From contig CACCBF010000001.1 of the NCBI GenBank assembly GCA_902544135.1, positions 124,001 through 188,000 of the forward strand: DNA of 64,000 nt. Direction: 5' to 3'. How positions within the stretch are numbered: position 1 is the stretch's first letter; the number at the start of each line of letters is the position of its first letter. Shown one piece after another: positions 34,942-47,961 of this stretch. Both the position numbers and the translations under genes were made by a program. The stretch is from an uncultured Pelagibacteraceae bacterium. Its GTDB lineage: Bacteria; Pseudomonadota; Alphaproteobacteria; Pelagibacterales; Pelagibacteraceae. The notes under the pieces are model-generated. The model was not told the DNA's origin. It did no database searches and worked only from the letters and a program-made list of their open reading frames with translations.

Positions 34942-35830
34942 AAATTTTTTTATTAGATAAATAAATGCCAGACAATATGAAAAATGCTCCTACAAAATGA
35001 TACATTTCAAATTTTTCTTTGAAAATAATAATAGCCATAATGGCACTAAATAACGGCATTAATTGAATAAACATAGAAGCTCGATTTGGACCAATTAACT
35101 CAATACCCTTTTGCCAAAAATAATAAGCAGCTATAGCTGGAAAAATTGCTACATAAGTTAATATTAAAAAAAAATTTTTATCTAAATTTAATTCAAGACC
35201 GATTGATTTTTCATAAAAAAATTGTGGAATTAAAAACAGTATCCCTACAGAAACCATTAATTGTATCAATGTAAATTGTGAAAATTTAAATTTATTTTTT
35301 TTTAGTAAAGTTGAATAAAGAGACCAGGTAATTACACAAACCAACATCCATATATCACCTTTATTAAAATCTAGAGAAATTATCTTTTGAAAATCTCCAT
35401 TAGAAATTATTGAGCCTATTCCAACTATTGAAACTAATAATCCAATTAACTGAAAAATATTTGTTTTTTCAATTTTCATTAATGATGAAAGGACAATTGT
35501 TGCTGCTGGAATAGCTGAAAGCATAAGCACAGCATTAATTACTTGTGTATAATTAAGAGCAAAATAAACTACAGAATTAAATGTACTTATAGTAATTACT
35601 CCCATAAAACTAATTACAAGCCAATTTTTTTTTATATAGTATAGATTTTTGAAAATTTCTTTGTAGGTAAAAGGTATTAGAATAAACCAAACAGAAATCC
35701 ACCTAAAAACATTTAAAGTTAAAGGAGGAATATCAAATAATGTTGCAAATTTTCCAACTATAAAGTTGCCTGACCAACAAAATGTTGCAAGCACTAAATA
35801 TAGGTATGCTAAATAGTTTTTATTAGTCAC
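34934..35830 (-). CDS. EamA/DMT family permease
   Basis: 298 residues with ten predicted membrane helices arranged as two EamA repeats (starts LATFCWSGNFIVGK and LVCVITWSLYSTLLKK). Members move amino acids, metabolites or nucleotide-derived compounds out of or into the cell. It begins with a GTG (35830), with no nearby ATG, and sits 4 nt after the DadA-like gene. Substrate unknown. Confidence 0.83.
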   Translation of the reverse strand: MTNKNYLAYLYLVLATFCWSGNFIVGKFATLFDIPPLTLNVFRWISVWFILIPFTYKEIFKNLYYIKKNWLVISFMGVITISTFNSVVYFALNYTQVINAVLMLSAIPAATIVLSSLMKIEKTNIFQLIGLLVSIVGIGSIISNGDFQKIISLDFNKGDIWMLVCVITWSLYSTLLKKNKFKFSQFTLIQLMVSVGILFLIPQFFYEKSIGLELNLDKNFFLILTYVAIFPAIAAYYFWQKGIELIGPNRASMFIQLMPLFSAIMAIIIFKEKFEMYHFVGAFFILSGIYLSNKKIYA

Positions 35831-35834
35831 AAAA

Positions 35835-37076
35835 TCAAGAAAATCTTCTTGAGCTATAAGGATCTAAGTTTAAATTTGTATTTTCTTTAGCTATCATTCC
35901 AGAGACTATCTTTCCAGATATTGGACCTAATGTCCATCCTAAATGATGATGTCCAAAACAATAAAACACATTTTTATAATTTTTAGATGGACCCATTACA
36001 GGCAAAAAATCTGGTAATGTTGGCCTGAAGCCTAACCACTCATCTTCATGCTCAGGAAGATCCCCTAACATATACTTTGCATTATTAATTAAATTATTAA
36101 TTCTCAATTTTGAGGCGGGATTATCTAAACCACCAAATTCAACGGTGCCGACTACTCTTAAACCTTGTTCCATTGGCGTTATACCGAAACCTCTATTATG
36201 AAATATGACTGGTCTACTTAAAAGATGATCACAATCTTTAAAATGAACATGGTAACCTCTCTCTGTATCTAATGGAATTTTTTCATCCAAGTTATCAGTT
36301 AGTTTCTTAGAAAAAGCGCCACAAGTTATTACAATCTTATCACATCTGAAACTTTCATTTTCACTCTGCAAAATAGGGCTCTCTCCCTCAAAATTAATAT
36401 TTAAAATATTCTTTTTTTGAAATTTTCCACCTTTTTTTAAGAAAAGTTCAAAAAGTTTTAATAAAATCTTTTTTGGGTTTCTGGCATGTCTTGCGTATGG
36501 GTAATAAACTCCTGCATGATAAAATTTTTTAAGATTTGGTTCCAAATCATGTATATCTTTTTTATCAACGAGTTGTTGTTTGACACCTAACTCTTCTCTT
36601 ACTCTAATTTCTAGTTCTCTACTTTTTAGATTTTTATCATTCCAAACATAAAGAATGCCTTTATTTTCAACTAAGTTTTCTAGACTAATTTCCTCAAATA
36701 ATTCGTCATAAGCAGGAAGAGCTAAATCTAAAATTTGGTGCATATTTTTAGCAGTGTGCATCATTTTGCTTTTAGTCGTATTAAAAATAAATTTCAAAAA
36801 CCAAGGAATCATTTTTGGCACATAGTTCCATTTTAAAGCTAAAGGACCTGTTGAACTTAATAACATTGCAGGGACATCCATTAAAATATCTGTTCTATTT
36901 AGCGATAAGGATGCGTATGGTGAAAAGTGACCTGCATTACCATATGAGGCGACAGGACTACCAGGTTTCTCTCGATCAAATATTGTTACTTTAAAACCTT
37001 TTTTTTGTAAAAATAAAGCGTTAGAAATACCTTGAATACCAGCACCAATAACGCCTATATTTAAATTTTTATTCAT
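35835..37076 (-). CDS. FAD-dependent D-amino-acid dehydrogenase-like oxidoreductase
   Basis: 413 residues of the DAO fold. The FAD-binding motif VIGAGIQGISNALFLQKKGF (9-28) is followed by the glutamate-ending strand FDREKPG and the DadA-like ASYGNAGHFSPYASLSL (45-61). Near the C-terminus FGHHHLGWTLGPISGKIVSG completes the FAD site. DadA deaminates D-amino acids and feeds electrons to the respiratory chain. It begins a four-gene minus-strand run with a permease, a hydroxyacid dehydrogenase and an amidohydrolase. Other amine substrates are possible. Confidence 0.82.
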   Translation of the reverse strand: MNKNLNIGVIGAGIQGISNALFLQKKGFKVTIFDREKPGSPVASYGNAGHFSPYASLSLNRTDILMDVPAMLLSSTGPLALKWNYVPKMIPWFLKFIFNTTKSKMMHTAKNMHQILDLALPAYDELFEEISLENLVENKGILYVWNDKNLKSRELEIRVREELGVKQQLVDKKDIHDLEPNLKKFYHAGVYYPYARHARNPKKILLKLFELFLKKGGKFQKKNILNINFEGESPILQSENESFRCDKIVITCGAFSKKLTDNLDEKIPLDTERGYHVHFKDCDHLLSRPVIFHNRGFGITPMEQGLRVVGTVEFGGLDNPASKLRINNLINNAKYMLGDLPEHEDEWLGFRPTLPDFLPVMGPSKNYKNVFYCFGHHHLGWTLGPISGKIVSGMIAKENTNLNLDPYSSRRFS

Positions 37077-37126
37077 TTAAAAAATATACAATTATTCTTC
37101 CAAAAAATTTAAGCGACAAATTATAC

Positions 37127-38254
37127 TTAGGCGATTAATTGTTGGCTGTGTACCCTCGCACTCATCACTATTCCAAAGCCGATCATGGTGGCTAGCATTG
37201 AAGAACCTCCATAAGACATTATCGGCAAAGGAGATCCAACTATAGGTAGCAAGCCTAGAACCATGCTCATATTTATTGTAATGAAAACAAAAATAGCAGC
37301 TCCAAATCCATAACAAAAAAGTTTTGCAAAATAACTTCTAGAATTAGCTCCAATAGCAATTATGCGATAAATTATGATAATATAAACTACTAATAAAACC
37401 ACTGAACCAACAAAACCAAACTCCTCTGAAAAAAGAGTAAATATAAAGTCAGTGTGTTTTTCTGGCAAAAATTCCAAATAACTTTGAGTACCTTTTAAAA
37501 AACCTTTGCCAAAAATACCTCCAGATCCAACCGCAATTTTAGATTGAATAATCTGATAACCTGCGCCTAGAGGGTCTTTGTCTGGATTTAGAAAAGTTAA
37601 AACTCTCAGCTTTTGATAAGGTTTTAAAAACGCTATTACAAATGGTAATGAAATTACAAATCCTAACATAGTATAAATAAAATATTTGTGATTAATTCCT
37701 GCAAACCACAAAACAGCTATTCCACTAACAGCAATTAATAATGAAGTGCCCAAATCAGGCTGAATTATCACAAGACCCATTGGTAATATAATTATTATTA
37801 TTGAAGTTAAAATTGTATAGACAGAATTAACATTCTCTAATTTCATCCTATGAAAGTACTTTGCCAAACATAAAATTATAAATATTTTCATAAGTTCTGA
37901 TGGTTGTAAATTTATAAAGTATAAGTTCATCCATCTTTGTGACCCTGAGGAAGTTATTCCAAAAAAATAGGTCCATACTAAAAGACCTACCACACCCAAG
38001 TAAGACAGGTAACCAATAGAAAACCAAAATTTAATATTAATGAATGAAATAAAAAGCATCATCATTGTAAAAATCATTAACTTTATAAAATGACTTTTTG
38101 TATGAAATAAAATCTTTCCACCATCGGTCGAATACATCGTTGCTAAACTGATAAAACCAAGCAATAAAATACAAATGAGTAAAATATAGTCAAAATTTTT
38201 AAATTTTTGAAAAAAAGTAAAATTGTTATTTGTTAATCTGGTATGTTGATACAT
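37127..38254 (-). CDS. rodA: RodA peptidoglycan glycosyltransferase (SEDS family)
   Basis: 375 residues, about ten membrane helices. SEDS hallmarks: DLGTSLLIAVSGIAVLW, LNPDKDPLGAGYQIIQSKIAVGSGGIFGKG and the C-terminal PLPIMSYGGSSMLATM. RodA polymerises glycan strands during cell elongation, working with the transpeptidase PBP2, encoded immediately upstream with no gap. It is the last gene of the mreBCD-mrdA-rodA cluster. Confidence 0.95.
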   Translation of the reverse strand: MYQHTRLTNNNFTFFQKFKNFDYILLICILLLGFISLATMYSTDGGKILFHTKSHFIKLMIFTMMMLFISFINIKFWFSIGYLSYLGVVGLLVWTYFFGITSSGSQRWMNLYFINLQPSELMKIFIILCLAKYFHRMKLENVNSVYTILTSIIIIILPMGLVIIQPDLGTSLLIAVSGIAVLWFAGINHKYFIYTMLGFVISLPFVIAFLKPYQKLRVLTFLNPDKDPLGAGYQIIQSKIAVGSGGIFGKGFLKGTQSYLEFLPEKHTDFIFTLFSEEFGFVGSVVLLVVYIIIIYRIIAIGANSRSYFAKLFCYGFGAAIFVFITINMSMVLGLLPIVGSPLPIMSYGGSSMLATMIGFGIVMSARVHSQQLIA

Positions 38255-40129
38255 CTAAATCTCCAAATATTTTTTTTCATTAATTGATTGTCTCATTTCA
38301 TGTCGATCAATAATAAGTTTAAATAATTTCTTTGCCATTGGAGCGGCAGTTGTGCTTCCATTGCCGCCATGCTCCACAACAATACTTAATGCATATCTTG
38401 GATTAACATAGGGACCATAAGCAATATATAAAGCATGATCTCTTTGTTCGTAAGGAATCTCAGAAGTTTTTAAATCTAATTCTCTTTCTCGTTCAGTAAT
38501 TTTTTTAACTTGAGCTGTACCTGTTTTACCAGCAAATTGGTATTTTGGATTGTCAATTCTTGATCGATAAGAAGTTCCCATTACTTCATTGGTAGAGCCA
38601 AACATTGCATCTTGGATAATTCTCATATTTTTAGAATTTTTATAAAGGGGAGTGTAATAATCACTTGGTTTTATTTTATCATTATCATTTATAACTATTT
38701 TTGGATATATCTTATATCCACCATTAGCAATTTGTGCTGTCATTAAGCATAATTGAATTGGTGTGGTTTGAATATAACCCTGGCCAATTCCAGTAATTAT
38801 TGTTTCTCCTAATAACCATCCTTTACCTAAAGCATTTTTTTTCCATTGAGTATTTGGAATCAATCCATCTTTTTCAATTTCGAATAAGTTATCAAAAACT
38901 TTTTTTCCTAATCCAAATTTTTTCGCAGTTTCGCTTAATTTATCTACTCCAAGTCTTCTTGCTATCTCATAAAAATAAGTATCACATGACATCTTCATAG
39001 CGTTTCTTAGACTAACATATCCATGACCCTCTTTTTTCCAACAATGATAGGTTTGATCATACATTTCAGTTTTACCAGTACATCTAACTGTAAAGCTCGT
39101 ATTTATAATTCCATTTTCTAAAGCGGATAAGGCTACAATGGGTTTCAATGTCGAACCTGGAGAATATCTACCTTGCAAAGTTTTGTTCAATAGTGGTTTC
39201 AATGGATCATTACGGATTATTTGCCAATTATCTTGGCTAATACCGAAAACAAATAAATTTGGATCAAATGAGGGAGACGAGTGCATAGCAATAACTTCAC
39301 CAGTAAATATATCCATTACGCATATAGATCCTGCTTTATCTTTTAATAGTGCGTTTGCTAATTTTTGAATTTCTGTATCAACTGTGAGTTTTAAGGTTTG
39401 ACCTTTTTTACCTTTTTGAAATTCAAGCTGACTTATTCGTCTACCATATGCATTTACTTCGTATCTTTCGATATCATTAGTTCCAATTAATATTTCCTCA
39501 AAAGATTTTTCTAATCCAATTTTTCCAACTTTAATACCGGGTACAAAATTCTTTTTTATTAATTCTGAATTTTCAATATCCTGCTCATTTGCCTGACTAA
39601 CATAACCAATGATGTGAGTAAAATTTTCATCAAAAGGATAATTTCTTGAAATAGAGATGACAGGTTTTACTCCATTTAAGTCGTACAAATGATTATTTAT
39701 TTTTGAAAATTTATCCCAACTTAGATTATTTGAAACAATTAGAGTTTCCCAAGGTTTAATCTCTTTTTTCTTTTTTAATACTTTTTTGAACTCTGTGTCA
39801 GATAACTCTAATAAATCTTTAAGCCTATAGATCACATATTTGAAATTTTCTACTTGCTCAGGTATCACATGTAGTTGATAGGCTTCAAAGTTACCGGCTA
39901 TCACATTACCAAAATAGTCTTGAAATTCTCCTCTGACAGGCGCTAATTTCCATTCTCTAATTCTGTTCTTGTCCGATAGCGTAAGATATTTTTTATTTTC
40001 TTTAACTTGTAAAAAAAACAGCCTACTTACGATTCCCACCATTATGAAAAACTTTAACGATCCCGTTATGAACATTCTACGATTAATAGAATTTAATTTT
40101 TTTACATTGTCACTTGATGAATTAATCAT
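38255..40129 (-). CDS. mrdA: penicillin-binding protein 2, elongation transpeptidase
   Basis: 624 residues. One N-terminal membrane anchor (about 20-40), a PBP dimerisation domain (RIREWKLAPVRGEFQDYFGN), then the transpeptidase domain with S326-T-L-K329 (GRYSPGSTLKP), the PBP2 form of the second motif S381-C-D and KTGTAQ near residue 546. It cross-links side-wall peptidoglycan. It overlaps mreD by 8 nt and abuts rodA. Confidence 0.95.
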   Translation of the reverse strand: MINSSSDNVKKLNSINRRMFITGSLKFFIMVGIVSRLFFLQVKENKKYLTLSDKNRIREWKLAPVRGEFQDYFGNVIAGNFEAYQLHVIPEQVENFKYVIYRLKDLLELSDTEFKKVLKKKKEIKPWETLIVSNNLSWDKFSKINNHLYDLNGVKPVISISRNYPFDENFTHIIGYVSQANEQDIENSELIKKNFVPGIKVGKIGLEKSFEEILIGTNDIERYEVNAYGRRISQLEFQKGKKGQTLKLTVDTEIQKLANALLKDKAGSICVMDIFTGEVIAMHSSPSFDPNLFVFGISQDNWQIIRNDPLKPLLNKTLQGRYSPGSTLKPIVALSALENGIINTSFTVRCTGKTEMYDQTYHCWKKEGHGYVSLRNAMKMSCDTYFYEIARRLGVDKLSETAKKFGLGKKVFDNLFEIEKDGLIPNTQWKKNALGKGWLLGETIITGIGQGYIQTTPIQLCLMTAQIANGGYKIYPKIVINDNDKIKPSDYYTPLYKNSKNMRIIQDAMFGSTNEVMGTSYRSRIDNPKYQFAGKTGTAQVKKITERERELDLKTSEIPYEQRDHALYIAYGPYVNPRYALSIVVEHGGNGSTTAAPMAKKLFKLIIDRHEMRQSINEKKYLEI

Positions 40130-40628
40130 TTAAACCCTTTAGATAATATTTAAATAAATAAGCAAACAACATATACAAAATAAAAGTAAAAAGAATATTT
40201 ACGAGATAATTTAGAAGTAAAAGATCATATGAAAAAAATAAAGTTAAAATTGAATAATTTATTGAATTTATCAAACTTATTATAAATAAAAAATAAAACC
40301 AATCTTTTATCGGATTAGGCCTTATAGTAATATTTCTTAGGTAAGATGTAGCTATACAAATTAATATGTAAGATAAACTACTAATTCCAAGGGGCAATCC
40401 AACAACTGTATCATTAACTAAGCCTGATAAAAAAACTAAAAGATAATCAAAATTTTTGAAATCTTTTAAAGTAAAGAAAAAAATTAAAATGAAAGGAAAA
40501 TTGAATGAAAAGTATTTAAGTTTCAAATAATTTAGGTCAAATTCATTTAATACAGAAATAAATAACACTATTATCGGCAAAAAAGAGTAAAATTTAACAT
40601 AAAAACCTCTTGATTTAAAATTAGTCAT
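40122..40628 (-). CDS. mreD: MreD rod-shape membrane protein
   Basis: 168 residues, five to six hydrophobic segments, poorly conserved as usual for MreD. LSGLVNDTVVGLPLGISSLSYIL matches the family pattern (G.hxDhh.g..lG...l). Assigned with confidence because it lies between mreC (8 nt overlap) and mrdA (8 nt overlap). It belongs to the elongasome in the inner membrane. Confidence 0.88.
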   Translation of the reverse strand: MTNFKSRGFYVKFYSFLPIIVLFISVLNEFDLNYLKLKYFSFNFPFILIFFFTLKDFKNFDYLLVFLSGLVNDTVVGLPLGISSLSYILICIATSYLRNITIRPNPIKDWFYFLFIISLINSINYSILTLFFSYDLLLLNYLVNILFTFILYMLFAYLFKYYLKGLND

Positions 40629-41850
40629 TTGTCTGTCCTTTGTTCATTACGCAGCTTTTATATTCTAAAGTTCCTACTTCAAAACCACCGTTATTTAGAA
40701 AAGACTTGCGACATGTGTGGCCAAATTTTAAATTTAATCTTAAAAACTTAATTTCATCTAAATCAATATTATACTGAGCTATTATTTGCTTTTGATCATA
40801 AACTTCGTTTCTAAATTCTGTAATTTGTTTGTTTAAATTGTTAATTGTGATTTTTAATAATTCATTCTCATTTTTAAATTTTAAATTTGTTTGCTCAATA
40901 ATTTTTTTTTCATCTTCTAATATTTGTAATTTTTTATCTGCGGTACTATTTATTTGTGAATTCTCTATTTTAACTGGCTGATCTTCATTTTTAACTTCAG
41001 TTTTAGTAACTAACTCAGCAAAAACATACTTTAATTGACTAAAATCACTATAAAAGTCTACTTTAAATTTTTTTGAACTTCCTGATCCGGCCACATCTAG
41101 TCTACCAATAGGAATGCCACTTTTAAAAATTGCACCAGTACCTGATGTATAAACAATGCTATCACTTAAGATTAAATTTGAAATACCCTCTTTAATATAT
41201 TTTATTTCTCCAAAGTTCTCACCAGTTCCTGTTATAATTGCTTGAATATTTTGTGGTGCTATAGTTACAGGAACATTAGAATTAAGATCAGATAGTAATA
41301 AAACTCTTGAGGTTTTATAATTTACTTCAACCACTCGACCAACCAAGTACGATCTATCATAAACGTTAGTGCCGATTTTAATATTATCTTTACTACCTTT
41401 GTTAATAATAATGCTTTTTAAATAAGGGCTGTCATGATCAACAATTATTTTGGCTAATAGTTTATCTGAACTTAAAGTATAATTATTAATAAGCTCTTTT
41501 AATTCCTCATTTTCAAACTGAGTTATCTTATCTGAGATGATTTTAGACTTTAATTCTTTAAGCTCTTCTTTGTTTATTTTATAATTTTGAAAAAAAGTTG
41601 AATACTCTTTTATCTCAAAAAAAGTATTTTTTAAGAAGTTTTCAGGTATTGAGACAATAAAAGAAGATCTGTATACTGCTTCACTAATTCCTGCCTTTAA
41701 ATACCTTATGAACTTTAAATCAAAACTAGATAAAACAATTATAAAAATAGATATAAAAACTAAAGTTAATAATGAAAACTTTTGTTGAGTGCTTTTTTTT
41801 AAAAAAGCAGAACGAATCGCAATTATAAAATCATCTCTGCTAGAGGCCAT
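40621..41850 (-). CDS. mreC: MreC rod-shape protein with C-terminal coiled-coil extension
   Basis: 409 residues, against 280-370 usual. One membrane segment (about 24-45), the first coiled coil (70-120), then the beta-barrel core (LLAKIIVDHDSPYLKSIIINKGSKDNI ... GRLDVAGSGSSKKFKVDFYSD, 131-285) that scaffolds PBP2. After the core come a linker, a second predicted coiled coil (about 305-360) and a tail with two cysteines, C380 and C400, spaced like a disulfide pair. The extension is presumably periplasmic. It overlaps mreD by 8 nt; mreB ends 3 nt upstream. Confidence 0.9.
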   Translation of the reverse strand: MASSRDDFIIAIRSAFLKKSTQQKFSLLTLVFISIFIIVLSSFDLKFIRYLKAGISEAVYRSSFIVSIPENFLKNTFFEIKEYSTFFQNYKINKEELKELKSKIISDKITQFENEELKELINNYTLSSDKLLAKIIVDHDSPYLKSIIINKGSKDNIKIGTNVYDRSYLVGRVVEVNYKTSRVLLLSDLNSNVPVTIAPQNIQAIITGTGENFGEIKYIKEGISNLILSDSIVYTSGTGAIFKSGIPIGRLDVAGSGSSKKFKVDFYSDFSQLKYVFAELVTKTEVKNEDQPVKIENSQINSTADKKLQILEDEKKIIEQTNLKFKNENELLKITINNLNKQITEFRNEVYDQKQIIAQYNIDLDEIKFLRLNLKFGHTCRKSFLNNGGFEVGTLEYKSCVMNKGQTND

Positions 41851-41853
41851 CTT

Positions 41854-44465
<2,612 letters not shown>

Positions 44466-44548
44466 AAAATTTTCTTTAAGGAAATATACAACCTATCGTT
44501 TAGATTGCAAAATAAATCAACTAAATTAGCCCAATTTGAAATAAGAAT

Positions 44549-45583
<1,035 letters not shown>

Positions 45584-45592
45584 TTAGTAAAT

Positions 45593-46141
45593 TTATTTAA
45601 ATATTTCAGAACCTCTGGTCATAGCTATTGCACCAGTTCTTGATGTACTTACAAGTCCATTTGACTTTAATTTTTTATTCATTTTATCTATTTCTCTTCG
45701 TAGAGCAGTAATTTGAATTACTACAGATTTTTTTGTTTTATCTAATATTACTGGATTGAAAGTTTTGCAAGCTTTAAGACACTTATCAATTTTACTTCTA
45801 TTTCCCACAACTTTAAGCAGAGCCATTTCTTTAAAAATGACTTTTTTATCTTCTCTTTTAAAGTCTGCAACTTTATGAACTGGGACTAATTTCTTTAATT
45901 GTAGTTTAATTTGATCAATTACCTGGGGTGTTCCAGTCGTTACAATGGTAATTCTTGATATATTTTTTGTTGCATCAATCTCTGCTACAGCCAGGGATTC
46001 TATATTATAACCTCTGCCAGAAAATAATCCGACTACTCTGGCAAGTACTCCAGCCTCATTATCCACCCAGACTACAATAATATGTGTGCCAGATTTACTT
46101 TTTTTTGTTGGAATATTATAAGCTGATTTAGGGTTTGACAT
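45593..46141 (-). CDS. ilvH: acetolactate synthase small (regulatory) subunit
   Basis: 182 residues. N-terminal ACT domain (HIIVVWVDNEAGVLARVVGLFSGRGYNIESL, about 20-50) senses valine; the C-terminal ferredoxin-like domain follows. It binds and activates the large subunit encoded next to it. Its start shares one nucleotide with the ilvI stop, so the two subunits are translationally coupled. Confidence 0.95.
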   Translation of the reverse strand: MSNPKSAYNIPTKKSKSGTHIIVVWVDNEAGVLARVVGLFSGRGYNIESLAVAEIDATKNISRITIVTTGTPQVIDQIKLQLKKLVPVHKVADFKREDKKVIFKEMALLKVVGNRSKIDKCLKACKTFNPVILDKTKKSVVIQITALRREIDKMNKKLKSNGLVSTSRTGAIAMTRGSEIFK

Positions 46142-47907
46142 TAAACTAAGGCTTTTCCTTTACCTGTAATTTTATTATCATCTTTATCATTTGGGCCTAA
46201 AATCATCTGATTATGAGGTTTTCCTGATGGTATCATTGGAAAGCAATTCTCGTTAGGGTCAACCCTACAATCAAAAATTACTGGACCATTATGCTCTAAC
46301 ATTTCATTTATCTTAACATCTAATTCATTTGGATTATCAGCTTTAATTCCTTTGCATCCATATGCCTCTGCCAATTTTACAAAATCTGGCAAAGCCTCTG
46401 AATAACTTTCAGAGTAGTTTTTTTCATGAAGCAATTCCTGCCATTGCCTTACCATTCCCATATATTGATTATTCAAAACGAATATTTTAATTGGCAAATT
46501 GTACTGGACCGCTGTTGACATCTCTTGCATAGTCATTAGAACAGATGCTTCTCCAGCAATATCAATAACAAGCTTATCAGGATGCGCAATTTGAACCCCT
46601 ACTGCAGCCGGAAGACCATATCCCATTGTTCCAAGTCCACCAGATGTCATCCATCTATTTGGTTTATTAAATTTATAATGTTGTGCGGCCCACATCTGAT
46701 GTTGACCAACTTCTGTAGTAATAAATGTGTCTTGATTTTTTGTTAATTCATATAATCTTTGGACCGCATGCTGTGGTTTAATAGATTCTTTGCTATTTAT
46801 AAAACCGAGAGAGTCTTTTTCTCTCCATTTTTCAATTTTTTCCCACCATTTAGAAACATTTTGTTTATTTGAATTTTTAAAACCATTTTTTTTTTGACTA
46901 ATGGTTTTAACGGCTGCTTTCAGAACTTCATTTACATCACCCACGATTGCTAAATCAACTTTAATTATTTTATTTATCGAAGATGGATCAATATCAATAT
47001 GAACTTTTTTAGATTTCGGAGAAAATTCATCTATCTTTCCAGTAATTCTGTCATCAAATCTAGCTCCAATATTTATTAATAAATCACAATCATGCATAGC
47101 ATTATTTGCTTCATAAGTTCCATGCATACCAAGCATACCTATAAACTGACTATCATCTCCGGGAAAAGCTCCTAGTCCTTGTAATGTTGACGTAATCGGA
47201 AAACCAATCATTCTTACAAATTCTCTTAACGACTCACTTGCTTCTGGGCCTGAGTTGATAACTCCACCACCAGTGTAAACTACAGGTTTTTTTGCTCTCG
47301 CAATTAAATCAACTAATTCATTAATTTCTTCTTGAGAAAAGTTACTATGCAATTTTCCATTAGATTTTTTTTCTTTTTTTGGTTTTGTATATTTGATTTT
47401 TGCGAATTGAATGTCTTTTGGAATATCTACTAAAACAGGACCCGGCCTTCCTGTTGTGGCGACTTTAAAGGCTTCATGAAGAGTTTTTGATAGTTCTTTA
47501 ATGTCTTTTACTAACCAATTATGTTTTGTGCATGGTCTAGTAATTCCGGTGGTATCACACTCTTGAAAAGCATCTGTTCCTATTAAGTGTGTAGGCACTT
47601 GTCCTGAGATACAAACTAATGGTACCGAATCCATGTAAGCATCCGTCAAAGCTGTAACTACATTTGTGGCACCTGGTCCAGAAGTTACTAAAACAACACC
47701 TGGTTTTCCAGACGATCTTGCATAACCCTCAGCTGCATGACCGGCACCTTGTTCGTGTCTGACTAATATATGCTTTATAGAAGAATGATTTTTTAATTCA
47801 TCATAAATTGGAAGAACTGCACCTCCAGGATAACCAAAAATAAATTGTACATCTTGATCCTCAAGACATTTAAAAACAATTTCAGCACCTGAATATAATT
47901 TAGACAT
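46141..47907 (-). CDS. ilvI: acetolactate synthase large (catalytic) subunit
   Basis: 588 residues. ThDP enzyme with the catalytic glutamate in RHEQGAGHAAEGYAR (about E51), FAD-site GMLGMHGTYEAN and the ThDP/Mg motif GEASVLMTMQEMSTAVQYNLPIK..NNQYMGMV (GDG-like motif reads GEA). It makes acetolactate and acetohydroxybutyrate, the first common step of branched-chain amino acid synthesis. First gene of the ilvI-ilvH-ilvC-leuA run. Confidence 0.96.
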   Translation of the reverse strand: MSKLYSGAEIVFKCLEDQDVQFIFGYPGGAVLPIYDELKNHSSIKHILVRHEQGAGHAAEGYARSSGKPGVVLVTSGPGATNVVTALTDAYMDSVPLVCISGQVPTHLIGTDAFQECDTTGITRPCTKHNWLVKDIKELSKTLHEAFKVATTGRPGPVLVDIPKDIQFAKIKYTKPKKEKKSNGKLHSNFSQEEINELVDLIARAKKPVVYTGGGVINSGPEASESLREFVRMIGFPITSTLQGLGAFPGDDSQFIGMLGMHGTYEANNAMHDCDLLINIGARFDDRITGKIDEFSPKSKKVHIDIDPSSINKIIKVDLAIVGDVNEVLKAAVKTISQKKNGFKNSNKQNVSKWWEKIEKWREKDSLGFINSKESIKPQHAVQRLYELTKNQDTFITTEVGQHQMWAAQHYKFNKPNRWMTSGGLGTMGYGLPAAVGVQIAHPDKLVIDIAGEASVLMTMQEMSTAVQYNLPIKIFVLNNQYMGMVRQWQELLHEKNYSESYSEALPDFVKLAEAYGCKGIKADNPNELDVKINEMLEHNGPVIFDCRVDPNENCFPMIPSGKPHNQMILGPNDKDDNKITGKGKALV

Positions 47908-47961
47908 TTAAGCAATCTAGCTGAAGTTGTGCTTATTGGTCAAGGTAAAGTAAAAAAATAT

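Noticed and set aside
35835-37076. L-2-hydroxyglutarate oxidase, as partner of the glutarate hydroxylase
   Set aside because: The FAD-binding and flanking motifs are DadA-like, and the gene is about 10 kb away in a different run.
37092-37316. 74-codon open frame overlapping rodA in another frame on the same strand
   Set aside because: rodA covers it with conserved SEDS motifs; composition (Cys, Trp, His rich) is unlike real proteins of this genome.
44466-44548. leader peptide or T-box style control in the gap before leuA
   Set aside because: No Leu-, Ile- or Val-rich short ORF and no terminator hairpin could be found in this 83-nt gap.
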